Assembly (NCBI GenBank): GCA_024640385.1
Contig: JAHEFC010000046.1
Coordinates: forward strand, 1,680-15,072
Length of the DNA: 13,393 nucleotides
Reading direction: 5' to 3'
Origin: Sphingobacteriales bacterium
GTDB lineage: Bacteria > Bacteroidota > Bacteroidia > Chitinophagales > Chitinophagaceae
The position numbers and the translations under genes were made by a program. Below are positions 1-6,691 of the stretch, piece after piece. A model generated the notes under the pieces. It was not told the origin of the DNA. It ran no database searches and saw nothing but the letters and a program-made list of their open reading frames with translations. Within the stretch, counting starts at the first letter, position 1. Each line of letters starts with the position of its first letter.

Positions 1-237
1 CACCTTATCATAGCTTAAACCGGTAGGCTCATATTTTTTGTCGCCACTCACCAGCGTCATCAGCGAAGCAACAGTATCAGTATAGAGATAATTCTTACCG
101 GTAATTTTGTTTGAGATCTCCGTAAAATGACCGCGCTTGTCAAGACTGATGTTCAACTCTCCGGCATTGAACAGCACTTGCGCATTCAAATAACAGATAA
201 TAAAAACAGCTACTGAAGTCAGAAGAATTTTCCTCAT
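1..237 (-). CDS. Exported protein, N-terminal fragment (possible glycan-active enzyme)
   Basis: This is a partial gene. The ATG is at 235-237 on the minus strand and the frame stays open for 79 codons to the window edge. The protein begins with a short basic stretch (MRK) and a hydrophobic core ending LNAQ, a typical Sec signal peptide with Gln after cleavage. The mature start (FNAGELNISLDKRGHFTEIS, then NKITGKNYL) has the pattern 'hydrophobic strand, Asp, Lys/Gly turn, strand, TGK-Y-L'. I associate this with N-terminal beta-sandwich domains of glycoside-hydrolase-like Bacteroidota proteins; that is a resemblance, not an assignment. It lies 50 bp downstream of the DUF418 gene on the same strand and is probably in the same operon. 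The gap holds a small inverted repeat (250-262, arms ATGCC/GGCAT). The catalytic part lies outside the window, so the function is unknown. Confidence 0.7.
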   Translation of the reverse strand, partial: MRKILLTSVAVFIICYLNAQVLFNAGELNISLDKRGHFTEISNKITGKNYLYTDTVASLMTLVSGDKKYEPTGLSYDKV

Positions 238-287
238 AAACAGAAATTTATGCCCGCGGCATGAAAGGGTATCGCAGTTATTAAAAC

Positions 288-1466
288 TCACTTATTGATC
301 CAGGTCAATTTATGCCAAAGACTTTCAAAAGGTCCCTGCTTATGATGTTTTAACCACCACTTGCAAAAAGCTACCTGGAGGAAAAACATGGCAAATCCAA
401 CCAGCAAACTCGGCGCAAACCCAAGTTTTGGTGCAAGATTAAGTCCGAACGGGAAATAAATAAGCGCGCCAATAAAGGATTGAGTGATATAATTCGTCAG
501 GCTCATCCTGCCATAGAAACGCAGATTGGCGGTGAGCCGTTTAAACGCTTCAGATTGGTACAATAAAACGAAAGATGATACAAGCACAAAAGTGAATGCA
601 AACTTCTGCCACATATCAAATACAACCCCGGCAGTTTGCTTGATCAGATCAGAACTCCCATTATCGAATACGGCAATTTTGAGCAGATACAAGGGGTTGA
701 ACATCACAGCAGATGCAATCAGCACTTTAACCCAAAAACGAATATTTTCCTGAGTGGAAACATAAAGCTGTTTTCTGCCTATCAGTAATCCGATCATGAA
801 TAACCCGGCAGTCTGCAGGAAACGCCCTGTACCCACTGCCCAAAGAAAACTGGCCTTCTGACCAGTAGTGATATTGCCAATGATGAATTTGCCCAGCTCT
901 CCTTCTTTCGTATTATTGATCACCTCCATATAGAACCGGTTCACCCCAAGATCAGGCAGGGTATAGGCAGGATCCATCAGACCCATCATATAGTGAAACC
1001 ACTCTATCGGCTGACATAATAATACAATGGCCGTAATAAGGATGGCTTTATCACTCCACTTGCGGACAATGAACAGGCTGACCCCCACTGCCGCATATAG
1101 CAGCAATACGTCGCCCCCTGGGAAGAACATCGAGTTTATAGTTGCAAACCCTGTAAGTAATAACAAACGCCAAAGAAACCGATATCCGAAGTCTTTCCCC
1201 TGCTTCTGCTGATTAGTATATTGTATGTGAAATGTAAATCCGAAAAGCAAGGCGAAGATGGAGTAAGACTTCCCGGCGAACATGCCGAATGTTAATTCGT
1301 AAACCCTTTTATCCAGTACGTTTAACCAATTGGGCTGACTCGCCGGATCAGGGTAGACCGGGTAAATAAAATGCTCTTGGTTGTGTACCAGTAAAATGGC
1401 CATGACGGCAAATCCACGGAGAGCGTCTACTAATTCAAGACGAGTTGCATCGGGGGTCTTGTGCAT
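288..1466 (-). CDS. DUF418 / YeiB-like polytopic inner-membrane protein
   Basis: This is a 392-residue integral membrane protein with many hydrophobic segments. The N-terminal signature RLELVDALRGFAVMAILLVHN (roughly residues 9-29) is the hallmark of the DUF418/YeiB family, which is related to the membrane acyltransferase-3 and heparan-alpha-glucosaminide N-acetyltransferase group. The C-terminal third (RFYGRMSLTNYITQSFIGAL and following helices) matches the DUF418 domain proper. The biochemical role of the family is not established. By analogy with its relatives, transfer of an acyl group across the membrane to a periplasmic sugar is possible, but this is inference. The ATG lies 6 bp after the stop of the upstream exported Gfo/Idh gene, so co-transcription is very likely, and the next gene on the same strand is also exported. 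The full length suits the family and no disruption is seen. Confidence 0.85.
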   Translation of the reverse strand: MHKTPDATRLELVDALRGFAVMAILLVHNQEHFIYPVYPDPASQPNWLNVLDKRVYELTFGMFAGKSYSIFALLFGFTFHIQYTNQQKQGKDFGYRFLWRLLLLTGFATINSMFFPGGDVLLLYAAVGVSLFIVRKWSDKAILITAIVLLCQPIEWFHYMMGLMDPAYTLPDLGVNRFYMEVINNTKEGELGKFIIGNITTGQKASFLWAVGTGRFLQTAGLFMIGLLIGRKQLYVSTQENIRFWVKVLIASAVMFNPLYLLKIAVFDNGSSDLIKQTAGVVFDMWQKFAFTFVLVSSFVLLYQSEAFKRLTANLRFYGRMSLTNYITQSFIGALIYFPFGLNLAPKLGFAPSLLVGFAMFFLQVAFCKWWLKHHKQGPFESLWHKLTWINK

Positions 1467-1472
1467 TAACTA

Positions 1473-2579
1473 CTAAATTTTCTTTGCATATTTCTGCGCC
1501 TTGAGTGCCAGCTCCGTGGCCAATAAGCAATGTGCCTGCGTCATAGCGGTCTCCGTTCTGTTCAGTACATCGTCAACAAATAGCTTTCCAAATGGCAGCT
1601 CTACATCACTACAGTCAATATAAACAGTTTCCTTCTGATTCGCCATATAAAGATGATTCCCCTTGTCACTGCGGGCAATGTCTATATTCTTTCTGATCTC
1701 AATAAAACCATCGGTTCCCAGGATGGTGAGGCGGCCATCGCCCCAGGTCTTCAGTCCATCCGGCGTAAACCAATCCACCCTTATATAACCCGTCCCGCCA
1801 TTTCCTTTTAACATCACATCTCCAAAGTCCTCAAAATTTGGATACTGGGAGTAATGAACATTCCCCACTTGTGAAGCCACGATCTCACCTGATGTTGATC
1901 CGGTAAAATAGAGGAACTGATCAAACTGGTGTGAACCAATATCGGTGATGATGCCTCCATATCTTTTCTTATCAAAAAACCATTCAGGTCGGGATTTAGG
2001 ATTCATTCGATGCGGACCCAACCCTATAGTTTGTATCACCTTGCCAATGGCGCCGGACTGAACCAATTCGCCTGCTTTGATAGTGGCCCTGTTTTCAAAC
2101 CGTTCACTGTACATGATGGAATAGATCCTTTTAGTCTCTTTTTGAACTTTCCTGACCTCGGCCAGCTGTTCTAACGTGGTGATCCCGGGTTTGTCTACCA
2201 GGTAGTCTTTCCCGTGTTTCATCACTTCAATGCCCAGCGGTGCTCGTTCGTCAGGGATCCCGGAACTCAGCACCACCTGTATGGATTTATCTTCCAGGAT
2301 CTCCCTGGGGCTTGCAGCCAGTTTGGCCTGTGGAAAGGTTTTAGTGAACTGCGCCATCAGATCAGGCTCTTTTGCATACACAGATACCAACTCCCCGCCT
2401 CCTTTGATCAGGGCATTGGCCATACCATAAATGTGGTTATGATTGATATTGATCACTGAAAATCTAATCCTGGGGGCCAATGGCTTTTCGGTTGCCGATG
2501 CTTTTTGGGTAATGGATGAAAATATCATCAGGCCGCTGGCAGCAGCTACATCTTTGATAAACGTGCGACGTTGGGGCAT
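1473..2579 (-). CDS. Tat-exported Gfo/Idh/MocA-family protein with degenerate nucleotide-binding motif
   Basis: The 368-residue protein begins MPQRRTFIKD, a twin-arginine signal (R4-R5) followed by a hydrophobic segment and ASA cleavage site near residue 29. The rest follows the Gfo/Idh/MocA layout: an N-terminal Rossmann domain (about 38-150) and a C-terminal alpha/beta domain containing RYGGIITDIGSHQFDQF (D213, H217, D220), the region that carries catalytic residues in this family. Two signatures are altered. The usual GxGxxG after the first strand is ININHNHIYG (43-52), and the usual EKP is DKP (129-131). The protein may therefore bind NAD(P) differently, hold a cofactor tightly, or be non-oxidative. 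Tat export of a folded, cofactor-loaded protein fits a periplasmic role. It is the first gene of a minus-strand unit with the DUF418 membrane protein 6 bp downstream. The substrate is not predictable, though a sugar or glycoside is likely. Confidence 0.85.
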   Translation of the reverse strand: MPQRRTFIKDVAAASGLMIFSSITQKASATEKPLAPRIRFSVININHNHIYGMANALIKGGGELVSVYAKEPDLMAQFTKTFPQAKLAASPREILEDKSIQVVLSSGIPDERAPLGIEVMKHGKDYLVDKPGITTLEQLAEVRKVQKETKRIYSIMYSERFENRATIKAGELVQSGAIGKVIQTIGLGPHRMNPKSRPEWFFDKKRYGGIITDIGSHQFDQFLYFTGSTSGEIVASQVGNVHYSQYPNFEDFGDVMLKGNGGTGYIRVDWFTPDGLKTWGDGRLTILGTDGFIEIRKNIDIARSDKGNHLYMANQKETVYIDCSDVELPFGKLFVDDVLNRTETAMTQAHCLLATELALKAQKYAKKI

Positions 2580-2717
2580 GTAAGTATGATTAAGGTTCTT
2601 AGATCAGATCAGTCAAGTTAAATAAAAATAGATCAGGGTAGAGTTCAATCGATTGAAAACAAATCGCCGCCAATTCAATAACTTTCTGACACGATAATTT
2701 ACCAGAAGACTAATAAT
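2580..2717. promoter_or_regulatory. Divergent intergenic region with promoters for both flanking units
   Basis: These 138 bp separate the minus-strand Gfo/Idh unit from the plus-strand GNAT unit and must hold their regulatory signals. On the minus strand TATTTTTA (2623-2630) matches 7 of 8 positions of the Bacteroidota -7 consensus TAnnTTTG and lies 43 bp before that start codon, but no well-spaced -33 TTG was found. On the plus strand TAATTTAC (2695-2702) is a weaker candidate. GATCAG occurs at 2602, 2607 and 2631. A perfect 14-bp palindrome is listed separately. The sequence is AT-rich and has no convincing ORF. Confidence 0.4.
2644..2657. promoter_or_regulatory. Perfect 14-bp palindrome, candidate operator
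   Basis: TTCAATCGATTGAA is its own reverse complement. It sits between two divergent transcription units, 13 bp upstream of the minus-strand -7-like element, where a dimeric regulator could control either or both directions. No regulator gene is present in the window, so the cognate protein is unknown. A perfect palindrome of this length has roughly a one-in-100 chance of falling in a region this short. Confidence 0.4.
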
Positions 2718-3176
2718 ATGATGATCAGGGAAGCAACGCGTTTCGATATAGAAGAAATGCATGAGGTGAGAAATTCTGTCAGGGAGAATAGGTTGTCATC
2801 TCCAGACCTGATAAATTATGAAGACTATATAGCCATGCTCACCACCAGGGGGAAAGGATGGGTCTGTCTTATGGAAATCAGGATAGTCGGATTTTCAGTG
2901 GTCGATGTTCTGGATAAGAATGTCTGGGCCCTGTTTGTTCATCCACTCCATGAGAATAAAGGCATCGGAACATCATTGCACAATGATATGTTGAACTGGT
3001 ATTTCTCCATATATTCCGACACCCTCTGGTTGTCCACGGCTCCCGGAACCAAAGCAGAGACTTTCTATAGAAACCTGGGGTGGATGGAAACAGGCAAACA
3101 TGGCTCAAAGGAATTGAAATTTGAAATGACCAGGGCAGCCTGGTCAAATTGTATGTTGAATAATAAATCAAAATGA
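2718..3176 (+). CDS. GNAT family N-acetyltransferase
   Basis: This 152-residue protein has the size and order of a single GNAT domain: an N-terminal strand and helix with IREATRFDIEEMHEVR (3-18), a central strand region, acetyl-CoA motif A around 74-88 (VHPLHENKGIGTSLH, with the N-K-G-I-G pyrophosphate loop at 80-84), and the late FYRNLGW motif (117-122). The acceptor substrate cannot be read from the sequence. There are two in-frame ATGs (2718 and 2721); the second gives the more typical MIREAT start, and the choice changes one residue. No clear Shine-Dalgarno sequence is seen. The stop overlaps the start of the ACT-domain gene as ATGA, so the two are translationally coupled and probably function together. 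Confidence 0.88.
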   Translation: MMIREATRFDIEEMHEVRNSVRENRLSSPDLINYEDYIAMLTTRGKGWVCLMEIRIVGFSVVDVLDKNVWALFVHPLHENKGIGTSLHNDMLNWYFSIYSDTLWLSTAPGTKAETFYRNLGWMETGKHGSKELKFEMTRAAWSNCMLNNKSK

Positions 3177-3589
3177 ACGGCGAAACCAATCTGTCTACGC
3201 TGCTTAAAAATATGGAGCCTCATTTGTATGAAGGCGAATTTGTATTCTGCACTGTTCCGTCCATCGACTATATTGACCTGCAGGAGGTCATCGGCCAGTT
3301 CAAAGAAGAAGAAGGCATCACGGTGATCATACCCAGATCCTATGCGGACAGCCAGGATCTGCCCTATTCATTTGTTGCTTCATGGATCAAATTAAAAGTG
3401 CACTCTTCCCTGGATGCTGTAGGACTCACCGCAGCTTTCTCAACGGCGCTGGCCAAAGAAGGCATCAGCTGCAATGTAGTAGCAGCTTACTATCATGATC
3501 ATATTTTCGTTAATAAATCCGATGCCAGCAGGGCGATGGATATTCTCAAACGGCTGTCCGGGGAAGGACCTGATTTGTTTGCAGTATGA
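3173..3589 (+). CDS. ACT domain-containing protein (ACT_3/ACT_7 type)
   Basis: This small cytoplasmic protein of 138 residues appears to be made of two ACT-like halves. The first (about 8-65) begins with the LLKNMEPHLYEGEFVFCTV pattern characteristic of the stand-alone ACT_3 family. The second (about 68-135) is a ferredoxin-like ACT unit with SLDAVGLTAAFSTALAKEGI and YYHDHIFV (106-113). ACT domains usually bind amino acids as regulatory ligands, but for these stand-alone proteins the role is unknown. The start codon overlaps the stop of the upstream GNAT gene by 4 bp (ATGA), the closest coupling in the window, and suggests that the pair acts on or senses a common small molecule such as an amino acid. 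There is no catalytic motif and no signal peptide. Confidence 0.85.
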   Translation: MNGETNLSTLLKNMEPHLYEGEFVFCTVPSIDYIDLQEVIGQFKEEEGITVIIPRSYADSQDLPYSFVASWIKLKVHSSLDAVGLTAAFSTALAKEGISCNVVAAYYHDHIFVNKSDASRAMDILKRLSGEGPDLFAV

Positions 3590-3627
3590 TATCTATTCTA
3601 TAGCTTCCATAAAACAACCCTGATAAA

Positions 3628-4770
3628 ATGCATGCACGCCTGACGTTATTCCTGGTATCTGTTGCTCTGATTCTTTCTTCGTCCTGTTTCGCCCAGGCAG
3701 ATCAGGCGGAAGCAGGAATACGTGCCATCATGGAAAAGCAACCTGTTATAGGGCTATCAGTTGCCGTGGTGAAAAAGGGTAAGCTCATCTATACCCATTC
3801 TTTTGGATTGAAGGATGTGGAAAATAATATCCCGCTTTCCGATGATTGCATTTTCCGGATCGCATCCATATCCAAATCTTTCTCTGCCACCTCAGTGATG
3901 CAACTGGTACAGGCCAAAAAGCTTTCCCTGGATGATGATATCAGCAACCTGGTCGGTTTTAAAGTCAGGAACCCAAAATTCCCCGAAACCGTGATCACTT
4001 TGCGTAATCTGATGGCGCACCGTTCATCTTTGAACGACAGCCAGGGATATTTCACACTGGATGCGATCAACCCGGCAAAAAATCCTGATTGGGCAAAATG
4101 TTATAACAACTATGAACCCGGCAAAGATTACCAGTATTGCAACCTGAATTATAATTTGGTGGGAACTGTTATTGAACGGATCTCCGGTGAACGATTTGAC
4201 CAGTATGTTAAACATCATGTACTCGACCCGCTTGGATTATATGGAGGATACTGTATTGATTCGCTGGATAAATCCCGGTTTGCAAATATTTACGAGTACC
4301 GGGTCGACTCGGCAAAATTTTTTGCGGCACCTGGCGCATATGCTCCCCGAAGCGAAGAGATCGCCAATTATGTCATGGGTTATTCCACTCCTATTTTCTC
4401 CCCCACTGGTGGCATGAAAATATCAGCTGCCGATCTGGCGAAATATATGACCATGCATATGCAGATGGGCAAGTACAAGGGAAAGCGGATCATCTCGAAG
4501 AAATCTGCACAAGAGATGCAGACCCCGATCCCGGGTAAAGAGAACTATGGCTTAGCGATCGCCACGTCAGATAAACTGATCGCCGGGAAAACACTGAAAG
4601 GTCATACCGGTTCTGCCTATGGCTTATACAGTATCATGTATTTCCACCCTGAGGAAAAATTCGGGATCGTGGTGATCAGCAACGGATGCCATCCAGGTTA
4701 TACTGATGGATTCAATACGGTGATGAAGCAAGCAGTGAATTGTTTATACGATAATTTTATTGCGAAATAA
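3628..4770 (+). CDS. Exported serine hydrolase, beta-lactamase/PBP fold (family S12-like)
   Basis: This 380-residue protein has a Sec signal peptide (hydrophobic core ending SSSCFA, cleavage before Gln near residue 23). Cys20 makes a lipoprotein conceivable, but the lipobox is poor. All three catalytic motifs of the class C beta-lactamase/S12 fold are visible: S80-I-S-K83 with the nucleophile Ser80, Y170-C-N172 in the usual Y-x-N-x-x-Y context, and H326-T-G328 in place of KTG. HTG is common in esterases, D-aminopeptidases and PBP4*-like proteins of this fold, so a true beta-lactamase is less likely. The substrate (peptidoglycan stem peptide, D-amino-acid peptide or ester) cannot be decided. 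The gene starts 38 bp after the ACT gene and stops 10 bp before the Gfo/Idh gene, so it is probably co-transcribed with the latter. It looks intact. Confidence 0.9.
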   Translation: MHARLTLFLVSVALILSSSCFAQADQAEAGIRAIMEKQPVIGLSVAVVKKGKLIYTHSFGLKDVENNIPLSDDCIFRIASISKSFSATSVMQLVQAKKLSLDDDISNLVGFKVRNPKFPETVITLRNLMAHRSSLNDSQGYFTLDAINPAKNPDWAKCYNNYEPGKDYQYCNLNYNLVGTVIERISGERFDQYVKHHVLDPLGLYGGYCIDSLDKSRFANIYEYRVDSAKFFAAPGAYAPRSEEIANYVMGYSTPIFSPTGGMKISAADLAKYMTMHMQMGKYKGKRIISKKSAQEMQTPIPGKENYGLAIATSDKLIAGKTLKGHTGSAYGLYSIMYFHPEEKFGIVVISNGCHPGYTDGFNTVMKQAVNCLYDNFIAK

Positions 4771-4780
4771 GAATTTCATT

Positions 4781-5752
4781 ATGGGTATCAATTGGGGTAT
4801 CATAGGATGCGGAGATGTTACGGAACTAAAAAGCGGACCGGCTTTCAATAAAGTTCCGGATTCAAAGCTGGTGGCAGTGATGCGGCGTGATGGAGCAAAA
4901 GCAAAAGATTATGCCGAGCGTCATGGCGTGCCCAAATGGTACGATGATGGCTATCAACTGATCAATGATCCCGAAGTGAATGCGATCTATGTAGCCACAC
5001 CACCTGCTTCGCATGAAGAATATACAGTAGCTGCACTCAGGGCCGGCAAACCCGTCTACGTAGAGAAGCCTATGTCCACCCGAGTGGAAGACTGCATCAG
5101 GATGAGAGATGTGGCAGCATCCACCGGAGTGAAGCTTACTGTTGCACACTACAGAAGGGCAGTTCCTATGTTCATGAAGGTAAAACAACTGATAGACGAG
5201 CACGAAGTAGGTAATATCAGAACAGTATTGCTACGAACACTGCAACCTGCAACCCGCAACCTGCAACCTGAATCAAACTGGCGGCTTGACCCGAAAATAG
5301 GCGGCCCCGGTGGATTATTTTACGACCTGGCACCCCACCAGCTTGACCTGATGGTACATTATTTTGGACCGGTTGATGAAGTGTTTGGCATCAGCGCCAA
5401 CCAGGCGGGATTATATGGGGCACAGGATATTGTAACGGGTATAATACGTTTTAAGAATAATATTGTATTCAGCGGAAGCTGGTGTTTCACCGTACATGAA
5501 GAACAAAAAGAGGATAAATGCGAGATCATAGGATCGAAAGGGAAGATCAGCTTTCCCGTATTCGGTAATCGTATCACCGTGATGAAAGAGACGCAGTCTT
5601 ATGATCTTAACTTCGAACATCCTCAACATATCCAACAACCTATGATAGAGCAGATAGTGAGGTATTTTTCCGGCAATGGCCCAAATCCATGTTCTGCTGA
5701 CCAGGCCATTGAATCCATGGCCCTGATGGAGAAATTTGTATCGGGCAAATAA
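4781..5752 (+). CDS. Gfo/Idh/MocA-family NAD(P)-dependent oxidoreductase
   Basis: This 323-residue cytoplasmic dehydrogenase probably acts on a sugar or inositol-type hydroxyl. Seen are the Rossmann motif WGIIGCGDVTE (G6, G9, G11), the NAIYVATPPASHEE strand, E95-K96-P97 with the conserved catalytic Lys, YRRA (124-127), and GGLFYDLAPHQLDL (D182, H186, D189). Unlike the other Gfo/Idh protein in the window it has no signal peptide. I chose ATG 4781 over an in-frame TTG at 4760 because MGINWGIIGCG starts the fold directly and the TTG would overlap the upstream gene. Residues 154-163 (LQPATRNLQP) are encoded by a 7-bp tandem repeat and lie between conserved blocks. The gene is followed after 14 bp by the TIM-barrel isomerase, a common pairing for 3-keto-sugar or inositol pathways. 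Confidence 0.9.
   Translation: MGINWGIIGCGDVTELKSGPAFNKVPDSKLVAVMRRDGAKAKDYAERHGVPKWYDDGYQLINDPEVNAIYVATPPASHEEYTVAALRAGKPVYVEKPMSTRVEDCIRMRDVAASTGVKLTVAHYRRAVPMFMKVKQLIDEHEVGNIRTVLLRTLQPATRNLQPESNWRLDPKIGGPGGLFYDLAPHQLDLMVHYFGPVDEVFGISANQAGLYGAQDIVTGIIRFKNNIVFSGSWCFTVHEEQKEDKCEIIGSKGKISFPVFGNRITVMKETQSYDLNFEHPQHIQQPMIEQIVRYFSGNGPNPCSADQAIESMALMEKFVSGK
5240..5270 (+). repeat. 7-bp tandem repeat (CTGCAAC, about 4.4 copies) inside a coding region
   Basis: The units are CTGCAAC, CTGCAAC, CCGCAAC, CTGCAAC and a partial CTG. The array starts exactly on a codon boundary and encodes LQPATRN-LQP, so three units make a 7-residue period. Because 7 is not a multiple of 3, gain or loss of one unit would shift the frame of the oxidoreductase. 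The third unit differs by one base, which should stabilise the array somewhat. Confidence 0.85.
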
Positions 5753-5766
5753 AGAAACGCTACTAT

Positions 5767-6654
5767 ATGCAAGCCAATCATTTTTCAAGGAGAAACTTCA
5801 TCAGGCTTTCAGGCCTCGGAGTTATTGGTCTGGCCACAACGGATCCATTTAAACATCTGTCTTTCCCTGAACCCGCCCGTCTTTCGGTTCAATTATATAC
5901 TGTCAGGGACCAGATCAAAAATGATATGAAAGGAACCCTGAAGCGAATTGCCGATATGGGTTTCAGGAATGTGGAAACGGCATTCTGGCCCAAGGAGATC
6001 AGCCTGGACCAGGCCGCAGCCGCTTTGAAAGAAGCAGGACTTTCAGTTTCTTCTTCACATATTGAATTACCCGAGCACGCCCAACTGCCCACATTCCTGA
6101 ATACAGCCAAAGCATTTAACTGCAAGAAGCTGATCTGGCATGGATGGCCGGAAGACAACAGGTATGGCAACCTGGAAGGCACTCGGGAACTGATCAGCAT
6201 CTACAATAACGTGAACCAGTTCGCTAAAGACAACGGACTTGAATTCGGACTTCATAACCACTGGTGGGAATACAGGAATAAACCGGGCGGGAGATATGTG
6301 TTCGAGATATTGAATGAAGAACTGGACAGTGACATATTCTTTGAGGTAGACACCTATTGGGTGAAAGTAGCGGGCCACGACCCCGCTGAAATTGTGGCCA
6401 GGCTTGGGAAGAGAGTAAAACTCATGCATATCAAGGATGGTCCTGCAAAATGGAACGACAACCTGGCGGAAGACAATCCCGATCCCATGACGCCGGTTGG
6501 ACAAGGCACACAGGATTTTCCATCAATTATCAAAGCAGGGAAAAATAATGTAGAATGGCTGGTTATAGAAATGGACAAAACTTCGATAGATGTATTTGAT
6601 GCTTTGAAACAAAGCTTTGATTACATGGTTGGGAATAAGCTCGCCATTGCCTGA
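5767..6654 (+). CDS. Tat-exported sugar phosphate isomerase/epimerase-like TIM barrel protein
   Basis: The 295-residue protein starts with a twin-arginine signal (SRRNFIRLSG, R8-R9) and a hydrophobic segment. The mature part is a xylose-isomerase-like (AP endonuclease family 2) TIM barrel: LSVQLYTVRDQI (39-50), GFRNVET with E70, SSSHIE with H98, GLHNHWWE (H163, H165, E168), FFEVDTYW (E193, D195), LMHIKDG (H221, D224) and VIEMDKT (E268). Glu168, Asp195, His221 and Glu268 are the likely divalent-metal ligands by family analogy. Relatives isomerise or epimerise ketoses, dehydrate inososes, or act on 3-keto-glycosides. The substrate probably does not need to be phosphorylated, because the protein is exported. 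It lies 14 bp after the Gfo/Idh gene and ends the co-directional set before the bestrophin gene. Confidence 0.9.
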   Translation: MQANHFSRRNFIRLSGLGVIGLATTDPFKHLSFPEPARLSVQLYTVRDQIKNDMKGTLKRIADMGFRNVETAFWPKEISLDQAAAALKEAGLSVSSSHIELPEHAQLPTFLNTAKAFNCKKLIWHGWPEDNRYGNLEGTRELISIYNNVNQFAKDNGLEFGLHNHWWEYRNKPGGRYVFEILNEELDSDIFFEVDTYWVKVAGHDPAEIVARLGKRVKLMHIKDGPAKWNDNLAEDNPDPMTPVGQGTQDFPSIIKAGKNNVEWLVIEMDKTSIDVFDALKQSFDYMVGNKLAIA

Positions 6655-6673
6655 CCAAATTCAGGGGAATCCT

Positions 6674-6681
6674 TAGTTTTG
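6674..6681 (+). promoter_or_regulatory. Bacteroidota -7 element (TAnnTTTG) before the bestrophin gene
   Basis: TAGTTTTG is an exact match to the Bacteroidota housekeeping -7 consensus TAnnTTTG. A TTG at 6647-6649 lies 24 bp upstream, slightly further than the usual 19-21. The ATG at 6692 is only 10 bp after the element, so the transcript would have a leader of a few bases at most. This argues that the bestrophin gene can be expressed separately from the genes upstream. Confidence 0.45.
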
Positions 6682-6691
6682 AAATAAAAGC

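Noticed and set aside
3628..4770. Antibiotic-resistance beta-lactamase
   Set aside because: The third motif is HTG, not KTG, and the overall pattern fits the broad esterase/D-peptidase group of this fold, so resistance is not supported.
4760..4780. Upstream in-frame TTG start for the second Gfo/Idh gene
   Set aside because: It would add seven residues ahead of a complete Rossmann start and overlap the hydrolase gene; ATG 4781 fits the family better.
6067..6504. Open frame of 145 codons on the minus strand inside the TIM-barrel gene
   Set aside because: It is antisense to a gene with clear family motifs and its translation shows no recognisable domain.
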